Shown here: one piece after another, positions 16,750-25,595 of the stretch
Layout: every line of letters starts with the position of its first letter
Position numbering within the stretch: the stretch's first letter is position 1
NCBI RefSeq assembly: GCF_025947285.1
Contig: NZ_CP110008.1
Span: 1,054,001-1,118,000, forward strand
Reading direction: 5' to 3'
Length of the DNA stretch: 64,000 nt
Source of the DNA: Flavobacterium sp. N2820
GTDB lineage: Bacteria; Bacteroidota; Bacteroidia; Flavobacteriales; Flavobacteriaceae
The notes under the pieces: model-generated
Seen by the model: only the letters and a program-made list of their open reading frames with translations
Database searches by the model: none
What the model was told of the DNA's origin: nothing
Position numbers and translations under genes: made by a program

Positions 16750-17358
16750 CTAACAGCAATTATCTCCGGCTTGTATTGGTGGACACTTTACAGTTCCGTA
16801 ACTACAATAAACGCAACAATCGCCTTGTTTAGGTCTTAAAACTGTTTTGCATTTTTCACACTCATAAAAAAACTGACAAGCATCGGTTGGCATTATTTCG
16901 TCTTTACTATACCCACAATTTGGACATGTTAATGTAGATTTTAATTCTACTGATTTTCCATTGTAGATAGTGCAAGTATCACAATTTCCGTGTAATTTGT
17001 TTCGATAATAATTTACTATCGTAGCTATGAAAAGCCCAAGCATACCAGCATAAATTAAATAAACTGCATTTTCTGATTTGCTAAAATAATAGGCAAATAA
17101 TATTGTTATTCCACTCGGGATTGCTATTAATAAAGGATACAGGCAACGATGTTTACGATAGGAAATGATTAAGCCAACAATGGAAATTAAAACCATCGCT
17201 TGAAAAATCCACATCGTCCATCCTCCAAATAATTCAAAGCTTCCAAGTCCAAGAGCTGATGCTGCAAATGCAAAAAGAGGAAAACAGCAAGGCGAAAACA
17301 GTGCTGTGAAAAAAAGCCCCAGAGTGCCTAATTTATCTACATTATTAATTAATTTCAT
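16750..17358 (-). CDS. MerC-like membrane protein fused to a GDCCVxC cysteine domain
   Basis: The first 120 residues form four membrane segments with an early Cys pair (FSPCCFPLF) as in MerC-type metal uptake proteins. The remaining 80 residues are a soluble Cys-rich domain with CPNCGY, CEKCKTVL and GDCCVYCSYG followed by KCPPIQ, the signature of the GDCCVxC family, some members of which are selenoproteins. Here all these positions are ordinary Cys codons, with no in-frame TGA. The cysteine pairs suggest two zinc-ribbon-like metal sites or thiol relay sites. It is placed between the Cu ATPase and the DUF2911 gene with 20- and 59-base gaps. No merA or merR is visible, so a role in mercury is not supported; copper or general soft-metal handling is more likely. 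Confidence 0.85.
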   Translation of the reverse strand: MKLINNVDKLGTLGLFFTALFSPCCFPLFAFAASALGLGSFELFGGWTMWIFQAMVLISIVGLIISYRKHRCLYPLLIAIPSGITILFAYYFSKSENAVYLIYAGMLGLFIATIVNYYRNKLHGNCDTCTIYNGKSVELKSTLTCPNCGYSKDEIMPTDACQFFYECEKCKTVLRPKQGDCCVYCSYGTVKCPPIQAGDNCC

Positions 17359-17378
17359 TTTGTTGTTTTTGTTATTAT

Positions 17379-19916
17379 TTAAAGTTTTAAATTTCGTAAT
17401 CTCAATGCATTTACAATTACAGATACAGAACTAAATGACATTGCTAAAGCGGCGATCATAGGAGATAATAAAATTCCAAAAACTGGATATAAAACTCCTG
17501 CTGCAATTGGTACACCTAATACGTTATAGAAAAAGGCGAAAAATAAATTTTGCTTGATGTTTTTCATAACAGCATGGCTTAAGTTCTTGGCTTTTACAAT
17601 GCCTTGTAAATCGCCTTTGACTAAAGTTATTTTGGCACTTTCAATGGCGACATCTGTTCCTGTTCCCATAGCTATTCCGATATTGGCTTGTGCTAATGCC
17701 GGTGCATCGTTGATACCATCGCCAGCCATGGCCACAATTTTGCCTTCTGCTTGTAATTTTTTGATTTCGTTTAATTTGTCTTCGGGTAAACATCCTGCTT
17801 TATATGCCGCTAACCCCAATTCATCTGCAACTGCTTTGGCTGTGTTTTCGTTATCTCCTGTGAGCATAATTACTTCTACACCTTGACGTATTAACTCTTT
17901 AATGGCTGCTGAACTTGATTCTTTAATAGCATCGAAGATTGATACAAAACCAATTGCAACGCCATCTACAGCAATATATGAAACAGTTTTTCCCAATTTT
18001 TGTTCGGTAATGATTTTGTTTTCTATATCGTCAGAAATACTAGCTTTTACTTGTTCCATTAGTTTTTTATTACCTAATGCTACTTTTTTATTGGTTACTG
18101 TTCCTGTAACTCCTTTTCCGGCAATGGCTTCAAAATCTTTTACTTCGATTAATGAAATGGATTTTGTTTTGCCATAATTGACTACGGCTTGTGCTAATGG
18201 ATGCTCACTATATTGGTTTAATGAAGCTATGCTTTGCAATAAATCGTTATCATTGTTATTGGTCGCATAAATTTTTTCGACCGATGGTTTTCCTTCGGTT
18301 ATTGTTCCTGTTTTATCTGTAATTAAAACATTAACCTTATTCATGTTTTCTAAAGCTTCTGCATTTTTTATCAAAACCCCTGATTGTGCACCTTTACCAA
18401 CACCTACCATTACTGACATGGGTGTTGCTAATCCTAACGCACACGGACAAGCAATAATTAAAACGGCAATAGCATTTATAAAACCATATACTAATGCCGG
18501 TTCGGGACCAAACTTTGCCCAAATGATAAATGTAATTGCTGATATAATTACTACAATAGGAACAAAATATTTGGAAATGCTATCGGCTAATTTTTGGATT
18601 GGCGCTCTCGAACGAGAAGCATCGTTGACCATTTGCACGATTTGAGAGAGTAGTGTTTCTGAACCTACTTTTTCGGCAATCATTACAAAGGATTTGTTAC
18701 CGTTTATAGTTCCTGCAATTACATTGTCATCTTTCTTTTTGTCCACTGGAATGGGTTCGCCTGTAATCATCGCTTCATCAATGCTACTTTCTCCATCGGT
18801 AATTTTGCCATCAACTGGTATTTTGTCCCCGGGTTTTACGCGCAATAAATCCCCTTTTTTGATGTCGTGAATCGAAATTACTTTATCACTTCCATCAATT
18901 ACTAAAATAGCTTCGGTAGGAGCGAGTTTTAGTAATTCCTTAATTGCTCCACTAGTTTGGCTGTGTGCTTTGGCTTCCATTAATTGTCCTAATAGAACCA
19001 ATGTTAGAATTACTGTTGTGGCTTCAAAATAAAGCAAGACTGTTCCGTGTTCTGTTTTGAATTCGTTTGGAAAAATGTTTGGAAAAAACATACCCACTAA
19101 ACTAAACAAAAAGGCAACTCCGGTTCCTATACCGATAAGGGTAAACATATTCAAATTCCAAGTAATAATAGATTTGAAGGCACGAACAAAGAACATCCAA
19201 CAGGCATAAAAAACAACAGGAAGTGTAAGTATAAATTGTACCCAATTCCATTTTGTAGCATCCATTATTTTAAGTAACGGATTGTTTGGCATCATTTCTA
19301 TCATTGCGATTGCAAAAATGGGAACTGTAAATACGACCGCTATTTTCATTTTTTTGACCAAATCTTTATAGGTCTTTTGATCTTCTGTGTCAGTTGGATT
19401 CATAGGCACTAAATCCATTCCGCAAATAGGACAAGAACCTGGTGTTTCACTAATTACTTCTGGATGCATTGGACAAGTATATAGGGATTTGCTAAGAGTT
19501 AAATCCGGAGCTTTGACTAAATCCATTCCGCATACAGGACAGTCGCCTGCTTTGTCATACACTTTTTCGCCTTCACAATGCATTGGACAATAATATTTGC
19601 CATTAGCATTAACAGCGATTTTGATTTCTTTTTTATCGCTGTGGGAATGCGTAGAGCAACAAGATTTTACAGTATTTTCATTTGAGGTTGCTTGTTGTAA
19701 CATTTTATCATTGGCTATTTCTATGGTGTATTTTCCAACGGCAGATAATGCTTCTTGCAACTGTGTTATTGGAATGTGTTTTTCCATTGTTATAGTAGCT
19801 ATGGATGGGTTTAAGGAAACTTTTGCTTCAACGCCATCAATAGCATTCAATGTTTTTTCGACTTTAGAACGACAGCCATTGCAAGTCATTCCGGTAATGG
19901 TATAGGTATGTGTCAT
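17379..19916 (-). CDS. copA: Cu(I)/Ag(I) P-type ATPase with HMA and two heavy-metal-binding zinc-finger-like motifs
   Basis: This 845-residue ATPase exports monovalent copper or silver. In order: an HMA domain with GMTCNGC near residue 9, two short metal-binding modules (YYCPMHCEGE then CPVCGMDL near 107-130; YTCPMHPEVI then CPICGMDL near 147-172), membrane segments, the TGEPIPVDK actuator motif, the transmembrane metal site CPCALGLATP, the phosphorylated Asp in DKTGTITEGK, and the GDGINDAPAL hinge. CPC with HMA and these modules matches the CopA/SilP class. It lies downstream of the two adaptors in the same operon and feeds copper to the periplasm, where the RND pump and oxidase act. Confidence 0.95.
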   Translation of the reverse strand: MTHTYTITGMTCNGCRSKVEKTLNAIDGVEAKVSLNPSIATITMEKHIPITQLQEALSAVGKYTIEIANDKMLQQATSNENTVKSCCSTHSHSDKKEIKIAVNANGKYYCPMHCEGEKVYDKAGDCPVCGMDLVKAPDLTLSKSLYTCPMHPEVISETPGSCPICGMDLVPMNPTDTEDQKTYKDLVKKMKIAVVFTVPIFAIAMIEMMPNNPLLKIMDATKWNWVQFILTLPVVFYACWMFFVRAFKSIITWNLNMFTLIGIGTGVAFLFSLVGMFFPNIFPNEFKTEHGTVLLYFEATTVILTLVLLGQLMEAKAHSQTSGAIKELLKLAPTEAILVIDGSDKVISIHDIKKGDLLRVKPGDKIPVDGKITDGESSIDEAMITGEPIPVDKKKDDNVIAGTINGNKSFVMIAEKVGSETLLSQIVQMVNDASRSRAPIQKLADSISKYFVPIVVIISAITFIIWAKFGPEPALVYGFINAIAVLIIACPCALGLATPMSVMVGVGKGAQSGVLIKNAEALENMNKVNVLITDKTGTITEGKPSVEKIYATNNNDNDLLQSIASLNQYSEHPLAQAVVNYGKTKSISLIEVKDFEAIAGKGVTGTVTNKKVALGNKKLMEQVKASISDDIENKIITEQKLGKTVSYIAVDGVAIGFVSIFDAIKESSSAAIKELIRQGVEVIMLTGDNENTAKAVADELGLAAYKAGCLPEDKLNEIKKLQAEGKIVAMAGDGINDAPALAQANIGIAMGTGTDVAIESAKITLVKGDLQGIVKAKNLSHAVMKNIKQNLFFAFFYNVLGVPIAAGVLYPVFGILLSPMIAALAMSFSSVSVIVNALRLRNLKL

Positions 19917-19936
19917 AATTTTTTAGTTTTTAAATA

Positions 19937-21154
19937 TTACATTTTCATCCCTTCCATTGGGTCACTTCCTTTTCGGAATTTATATTCGCTGTTTATGGCA
20001 TAAGCCCCTGTAATAACGACTTTTTTGGCAGGATCTATTTCAGATTTGATTTCTATCATTCCATTGGTTTCTATTCCAGTTTCTACCATTACGTTTTCAA
20101 ATACTCCCGGTCTTTTTTCAACCCAAATATAGGAAGCGTTTTCCTCCCTGATCACTGCATCTACAGGAATATACAATCCTTTTAAATTGGATTGTGTTAA
20201 TTTTGCCATAGCCTGCATCCCGGGTTTTAATTGCAAATTTGGATTTGATATTTCCAATCGAATTAAAAGCAGACGAGTATCTGGATTTATTTCAGGATTG
20301 ATAAAAGAAACTTGCGCATTTATGGTTTTATCAGGAAAATCGGAAAATGTAATTTGGGCTTTTTGTCCTATTTTTAGATTCTTGGCATAGTTTACGTTTA
20401 CCTGTGTTTCTAACCAAAGACTGTTTAAATCCGCCAATTTAATGATGCTAGAACCTTCCATTGCATAATTGCCTTCTGTGGTACTTATTTCCGATATTGT
20501 TCCACTGGCAGTGCTATAAAAAATGGTATAAGGAGAAACTTCCTTACTGGTTTTTATACTTTCAATCTGGGCATTGGTTAAACCAAAGAACAACAGTTTT
20601 TGTTTTGCTGCATTGAGCATATTTCGGGCATTTTTTCCAAAATCGCCAGGCATTGCCAGTTGTTTGTATGCCGTAAAATAATCCTGTTTGGCAATGGCAA
20701 TATCTTCACTATACAATTGATATACGGCTTGGTTTTTAGAAACATAATCACCAACGGTTTTGAAATACAACTTTTCAATTCGTCCCATTGCTCTTGCAGA
20801 AATGGTTTTTATTTTTTCTTGATTAATGGACAAGACTCCTGTATAATTTTGCTCTAAACTGCTTTGAGTTTCTGAAATAGTTTGTGTAGTGATATTTCCC
20901 AGTTGTATTTGCTGTTTACTCAAACTTATTTCATTAGCCTCTGTATCATCTTGTTTTATTGGTGTTAACTCCATATGGCAAATGGGGCATTTTCCGGGTT
21001 TGTCTTCCTTAACTTGTGGATCCATAGAACAAGTGTAAAATGTTGTTGCTGCACTCTTATTGTGTTTGCTATGGTCTTCTTTGTCTTTAGTATTACAAGC
21101 CACCATTACCATAAATAGTATTGATAGTACACTTATTTTTTTTATTGTCTTCAT
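19937..21154 (-). CDS. CusB-like RND adaptor with N-terminal metal-binding module (second of two)
   Basis: This 405-residue periplasmic adaptor starts with a lipoprotein signal (VMVACNTK; lipid anchor at about Cys20) and a His-containing segment. A short metal-binding module follows (YTCSMDPQVK and CPICHMELTP, about residues 42-67), then barrel-sandwich and coiled-coil regions (GRIEKLYFKTVGDYVSKNQ; SGTISEISTTEG). It belongs to the CusB class that docks the RND pump to its outer-membrane channel and can hand metal to the pump. Unlike the next gene it is a lipoprotein. Two bases separate the two adaptor genes. Having two non-identical adaptors suggests a mixed adaptor ring or two assembly states. 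Confidence 0.9.
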   Translation of the reverse strand: MKTIKKISVLSILFMVMVACNTKDKEDHSKHNKSAATTFYTCSMDPQVKEDKPGKCPICHMELTPIKQDDTEANEISLSKQQIQLGNITTQTISETQSSLEQNYTGVLSINQEKIKTISARAMGRIEKLYFKTVGDYVSKNQAVYQLYSEDIAIAKQDYFTAYKQLAMPGDFGKNARNMLNAAKQKLLFFGLTNAQIESIKTSKEVSPYTIFYSTASGTISEISTTEGNYAMEGSSIIKLADLNSLWLETQVNVNYAKNLKIGQKAQITFSDFPDKTINAQVSFINPEINPDTRLLLIRLEISNPNLQLKPGMQAMAKLTQSNLKGLYIPVDAVIREENASYIWVEKRPGVFENVMVETGIETNGMIEIKSEIDPAKKVVITGAYAINSEYKFRKGSDPMEGMKM

Positions 21155-21156
21155 TA

Positions 21157-22404
21157 TTATTCGGTTTTAATAAAGCTTTCGCTGTCAATTAAATATTGTG
21201 CGTTTTTGGCAATGGTGTCTTTTACTGAAATACCCTCCATAATTTGGATAAAATCAACTATTTCAATTCCTGTTTTTATGGAGGTTGCCCTAAAGCCATT
21301 GTCCATTTTTAAGAAAACTATTTTCTTGTTTCCAATGCTTACCATTGACTGTTTTTGAATCCAAATTCCATTTACTGGATTTGTTTTCACAACTCCTTGC
21401 AATCTTAACCCAATTGGTAATTTTAATTTATTGTTATTTAAATAAACTCGAATTCTATTGGTTTTATCAGTTGCATTTAATTGTGTTTCGACAAAATTTA
21501 TTTTGGCATCCATAAATTCGTTTTTGTCAAGTTCGGAAGTAATTCTGATGGATTGATTGGCTTTTATTAGACTATTATATCCTTGGATAACATTGAATAT
21601 TCCCCATACTTTATCCGTATTTAATAGTTTAAAAATGACTTCTCCTTTTTTTATATAACTCCCTTCTTTCACATCCAATGTTGCAGTGTTGTTACTTGCA
21701 CTTTGCATCGCAGGATTTGTTGTATTATCCATCGTTCCTGTACCGTCAATAATACCAGAAGCAGGACTAAAGATTGAGATTACAGGATTCGATTTTTTAG
21801 TTGCAACCAAAAAATTAATTTGACTTTCCGTCATTCCATAAAGCAACAATTTTTGTCTGGATGCATTAATAATCGCAGGATTTTCAACATCATTAATGAC
21901 CATATAAATGAAGTTTTGTTGCTCCGTCAGTAATTCAGGGCTGTATAAATCAAATAGTTTTTGTCCTTTATTTACTTTTTGATATTTATAATTGACATAC
22001 ATTTTTTCGATTCGACCGCTCATTCGAGCTGCAATATTTACCGATGAATTGGGATCATACTCCACAATTCCCGGTAAATTTATTTCACTGCTCAAAGCAG
22101 TGTCTATTGCCGTTGTTGTTTGATAATTACCTACTATAAAATTGTCGGTAGGTTTTATAAGATTGTCGATTGAATTGTCGTCAACGGAATTATTCTCTGT
22201 TACTTTTTTTACCAAAGTCATTCCGCAAATGGGACAATTTCCGGGTTTATCTCTAATGATTTCCGGGTGCATTGAACAAGTGTAAACCTCGTTTTGATGT
22301 CCCATTTCCGAATGATTATCTGATTTTTTGGCAAAGAAATAGATTGCAATTCCGATAATGGAAATTACAACAAGAGCTAAACCATACTTTATATACTTGT
22401 TCAT
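21157..22404 (-). CDS. CusB-like RND adaptor with N-terminal metal-binding module (first of two)
   Basis: This 415-residue adaptor has one N-terminal membrane segment (about residues 8-24) instead of a lipobox, then the module YTCSMHPEII with CPICGMTLVK (about 40-66). Typical CusB sequence follows (GRIEKMYVNYKYQKVNKGQK, KEGSYIKKGEVIFKL). It carries an extra insertion of about 15 residues around DGTGTMDNTTNPAMQSASNN in the second lipoyl half. It starts two bases after the TolC-like gene and ends two bases before the second adaptor, so all are co-translated. Its role is to couple the CusA-type pump to the outer-membrane channel. Confidence 0.9.
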   Translation of the reverse strand: MNKYIKYGLALVVISIIGIAIYFFAKKSDNHSEMGHQNEVYTCSMHPEIIRDKPGNCPICGMTLVKKVTENNSVDDNSIDNLIKPTDNFIVGNYQTTTAIDTALSSEINLPGIVEYDPNSSVNIAARMSGRIEKMYVNYKYQKVNKGQKLFDLYSPELLTEQQNFIYMVINDVENPAIINASRQKLLLYGMTESQINFLVATKKSNPVISIFSPASGIIDGTGTMDNTTNPAMQSASNNTATLDVKEGSYIKKGEVIFKLLNTDKVWGIFNVIQGYNSLIKANQSIRITSELDKNEFMDAKINFVETQLNATDKTNRIRVYLNNNKLKLPIGLRLQGVVKTNPVNGIWIQKQSMVSIGNKKIVFLKMDNGFRATSIKTGIEIVDFIQIMEGISVKDTIAKNAQYLIDSESFIKTE

Positions 22405-22406
22405 AA

Positions 22407-23660
22407 TTATTTGGTTTCTAATTGTTTTTCAATTTCTACTTGTGCTGCCAAAATACTTTGTAATTTGTCCAAGGCATCAATTTGAGCCATATTTAATGCT
22501 TCCCAAGCATCGAGAGTGACAAATAAATCACCAGTGTTATTTTGCCAAGCCAAGATTGCGGTTTCATAATTTTTTCGTAAAGCAGGTATGATACTTTTTT
22601 GGGCGATTTCGTACTGTTTTTTTAAGGAAGTTAGTTCTGTATTCATTCCCGAAATCATTCCTGCAGCTTCATTCAAAATCATTTGTTTTTGCCAGTTCAA
22701 GCTTTCATTTTTAATTTTAAAACTATTGATATTGGCTTTATTCATTTTGGTTGACCAAGGCATAGGAATAGTAACCATTCCCAACAAGGAGAACTGTTGT
22801 GGTTGTGTTCCAAAAGCAAACATATGGTCGTATTTTATACCAAACTCGGGTAATAGTTTTGTTTTTTCGGCTGCAATTTTGAGCTGATTTATTTCCATCG
22901 TTTTTTCGATGGCTTGTACATCGCTTCGATTTTTCGAAAGAGAAGTGGTATCTGATATTACCGAATTGAAATCTTTTATTTCGTAGGTTTCCTCAATTTC
23001 AAATGCGGTGTTTTTATCTCTTGCCATCAAGGTGTTCAGCATAATTCTTTTTTGAGAAATATCATTTTTCAACATTAGAATCATATTTTGCAGGATGCTA
23101 TATTGAGATTTCGCTTTGTAATAGGTAGGTAGTTTATCCATATTATACTGGTACCGTATTTCCATACTTTTAATCATATAGTCTAAAAGCAACAAATTAT
23201 CATCGGCTATTTTTATTTTTTTATTTAAAACCAACCATTGATAATAATTTGTTTTTGCTAGTGCCTTCAATTGATTAATCGTATAGTTTTTATTTTCCTT
23301 TTCGACCGATGACATCGCACTCATTAGATTAAAATCTGCTTTTAACTTGGAAGCATTCGGTATCATTTGTGTAACGCCCAACATATAATTCCCCATTCCA
23401 GGAAATGCACCATCTGCTTTCCACATTTTGGCGTTGTAAGGTGCCATAAAAAAGCCCGTCTCTACTTGTGGAGCCATCCAACTTCTAGCACCCTTTGCCG
23501 CTGCATCCATACTTTGAATTTCGGCATCGTACATTTTTAGTTGAGGATTGTTTGTCTTGATTGTACTCAATACATTATCCAAGGAAAGTGTTTGTGCTGC
23601 CAAATTAGTGGCGGTCAAAATCAAACAACTTATGGCTATATAAAATTTATTCTTTAACAT
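22407..23660 (-). CDS. TolC/CusC-like outer-membrane efflux channel
   Basis: This 417-residue protein has a signal peptide ending in LAAQ (about residue 23) and the paired coiled-coil repeats of outer-membrane factors, for example LDNVLSTIKTNNPQLKMYDA at the start of the first repeat and ALDAWEALNMAQIDALDKL-like helices in the second. It forms the exit duct for the Cus-type pump. Its start overlaps the end of the second permease half by 14 bases, so its translation depends on that gene. It is separate here, in contrast to the fused channel of the pump at 1.3-5.7 kb. Confidence 0.9.
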   Translation of the reverse strand: MLKNKFYIAISCLILTATNLAAQTLSLDNVLSTIKTNNPQLKMYDAEIQSMDAAAKGARSWMAPQVETGFFMAPYNAKMWKADGAFPGMGNYMLGVTQMIPNASKLKADFNLMSAMSSVEKENKNYTINQLKALAKTNYYQWLVLNKKIKIADDNLLLLDYMIKSMEIRYQYNMDKLPTYYKAKSQYSILQNMILMLKNDISQKRIMLNTLMARDKNTAFEIEETYEIKDFNSVISDTTSLSKNRSDVQAIEKTMEINQLKIAAEKTKLLPEFGIKYDHMFAFGTQPQQFSLLGMVTIPMPWSTKMNKANINSFKIKNESLNWQKQMILNEAAGMISGMNTELTSLKKQYEIAQKSIIPALRKNYETAILAWQNNTGDLFVTLDAWEALNMAQIDALDKLQSILAAQVEIEKQLETK

Positions 23661-25584
23661 CTATAAGATCTATTTTTCCTTTTGTTCTTAATTCTCGAAG
23701 TTTAACCATCTCAAAAACAACCGGTGTTACTAATAATACATAAATCGTGGAGGTAATGGTGCCTCCAATTAGTGGGACAGTGATGGGAAGCATTATATCT
23801 GATCCTGTTCCTGTTGCCCAAAGAATGGGGATTAGTCCAAATAATGAAACTGAAACAGTCATCAATTTTGGTCTTAACCTTTTGGCTGAACCATCAATAA
23901 TATATTGTTTCAATATTTCTTCGGTTATGGTTTCCTTCGTGTTTCCGTACTTTTCTACCATTTTATTCATTGCTTCATTCAAATAGATGGTCATTAACAT
24001 TGCCGTTTCGATTGCCATTCCAAACAGTGCAATAAAGCCAACGGCAACAGCAACGGATATATTAATTCCATAAAAATAAACCATAAAAATGCCTCCAATT
24101 AGAGCAAAAGGTACTGTGATCATCGTGATTAACGCCTCTTTCATTGAATGATACGTAAAATATAAAACAAGAAATATGATGATGACAACAATTGGCAAGA
24201 TTAAACTTAATGTTTTGTTGGCTCGAATTTGATTTTCCCATTGACCACTCCATTCCACATAATATCCTTTTGGCATTTTAGTTATCATTGCATCGAGTTT
24301 TTTCTGCGCCTCTTTTACAGTACTTCCTAAATCACGTTCCCGAACGTTGAACAACACAGTGCCACGAAGCATTGCATTTTCGCTATTTATCATTGGAGGG
24401 CCATCACTTATTTTTACATTAGCGACAGTTTCTAATGGTATTGGACCAAAATCCATTGTTTGCACTTGTAGTTTTTTTAAGGCTTCAATGCTGTTACGGT
24501 ATTCTTGAGCATATCTTGCATTTACAGAAAAACGCTGTCTTCCCTCGATAGTCGTGGTTAGTTTCATACCTCCAATAGAGGCTTCAACCACATTATTAAT
24601 GTCGTCTATGGTCAATCCATATCTACCAATGACGTCTCTTTTTGCTTCAATATCAATATATTTTCCGCCTGTTATGGGTTCCGCATACAAATCTTTAACT
24701 CCAGAAGTTCCTTCGAGTGTTTTTTTAATTTTTTGAGCCAAAACGTTTATAGTATCTAAACTTGCTCCGTAAATCTTGATACCCACATCGGTTCTGATTC
24801 CTGTTGAAAGCATATTGATACGGTTGATAATAGGTTGCGTAAAGCCATTGGTCACACCAGGGATTTGCAGTTTGTTGTTTATTTCCGTGATAATATCATT
24901 CTTGGTTTTGTCTTCTCGCCATTCTGCTTGAGGTTTTAACAAAATAATGGTTTCAACCATACTTATTGGACTGTTATCAGTTGCCGTATTTGCCCTGCCT
25001 GCTTTTCCCAACACGTGAGCCACTTCGGGAATTGATTTGATCAATTTGTCCTGAACCTGAAGAATTCTCTTTACTTCGGAGTTGGATACATCGGGTAAGG
25101 TTACTGGCATAAACAGTACAGATCCTTCATCTAAAGGAGGCATAAATTCTGAACCCAAACGAGTAAACATCAATACGCCAATCAGCAAAGCAATAATGTT
25201 GATGCCCAATACTGTTTTTCTCCATTTTAAACAAAAAATCAAAATGGGTGTATAAATGCTTTCCAATTTTTTATTAATTGGGTTCTTATCTTCTGGGCGA
25301 AGTTTTCCTTTTAGTAAGAAACTAATTAACACAGGTGTAAGTGTAATGGCTAAAAAAGCATCAACTATCAGTATAAACGATTTTGTCCAAGCTAGTGGAC
25401 TAAATAACTTGCCTTCCATTCCCGTGAGAAGAAATACAGGCAAAAAGGATGTAATTACAATTATTGTTGAGTAGAAAACACCTGGGCCTACTAATTTGGA
25501 AGAGCTTTCTATAAGCTTCAACTTATCTTCAGAAGACAACGGATCGTTTTCTTTTTTGAATATATTTTTAATTTTATTTTTCAT
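23647..25584 (-). CDS. CusA-like RND permease, C-terminal half (split gene)
   Basis: These 645 residues correspond to the second part of a Cu(I)/Ag(I) RND permease: TM5-6 (GPGVFYSTIIVITSFLPVFL), the second periplasmic region (GSEFMPPLDEGSVLFMPVTL, then Met-containing segments) and TM7-12 (TTHS-like Met/aromatic stretches, FIALFGMAIETAMLM). The frame begins with a Lys/Asn-rich start (MKNKIKNIFKKENDP) not expected within the loop. It lies 11 bases after the stop of the first half and in another frame. If both halves are made they could assemble into one pump; if not, the pump is dead and the copper ATPase must suffice. Confidence 0.85.
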   Translation of the reverse strand: MKNKIKNIFKKENDPLSSEDKLKLIESSSKLVGPGVFYSTIIVITSFLPVFLLTGMEGKLFSPLAWTKSFILIVDAFLAITLTPVLISFLLKGKLRPEDKNPINKKLESIYTPILIFCLKWRKTVLGINIIALLIGVLMFTRLGSEFMPPLDEGSVLFMPVTLPDVSNSEVKRILQVQDKLIKSIPEVAHVLGKAGRANTATDNSPISMVETIILLKPQAEWREDKTKNDIITEINNKLQIPGVTNGFTQPIINRINMLSTGIRTDVGIKIYGASLDTINVLAQKIKKTLEGTSGVKDLYAEPITGGKYIDIEAKRDVIGRYGLTIDDINNVVEASIGGMKLTTTIEGRQRFSVNARYAQEYRNSIEALKKLQVQTMDFGPIPLETVANVKISDGPPMINSENAMLRGTVLFNVRERDLGSTVKEAQKKLDAMITKMPKGYYVEWSGQWENQIRANKTLSLILPIVVIIIFLVLYFTYHSMKEALITMITVPFALIGGIFMVYFYGINISVAVAVGFIALFGMAIETAMLMTIYLNEAMNKMVEKYGNTKETITEEILKQYIIDGSAKRLRPKLMTVSVSLFGLIPILWATGTGSDIMLPITVPLIGGTITSTIYVLLVTPVVFEMVKLRELRTKGKIDLIDVKE

Positions 25585-25595
25585 CTTATTTCCAA

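Noticed and set aside
16750..17358. A selenocysteine codon in the GDCCVxC motif
   Set aside because: All Cys positions are TGT or TGC and no in-frame TGA exists.
16750..17358. A mercury-resistance operon
   Set aside because: Only the MerC-like part points to mercury; no merA, merP, merT or merR is visible and the surrounding genes are copper-type.
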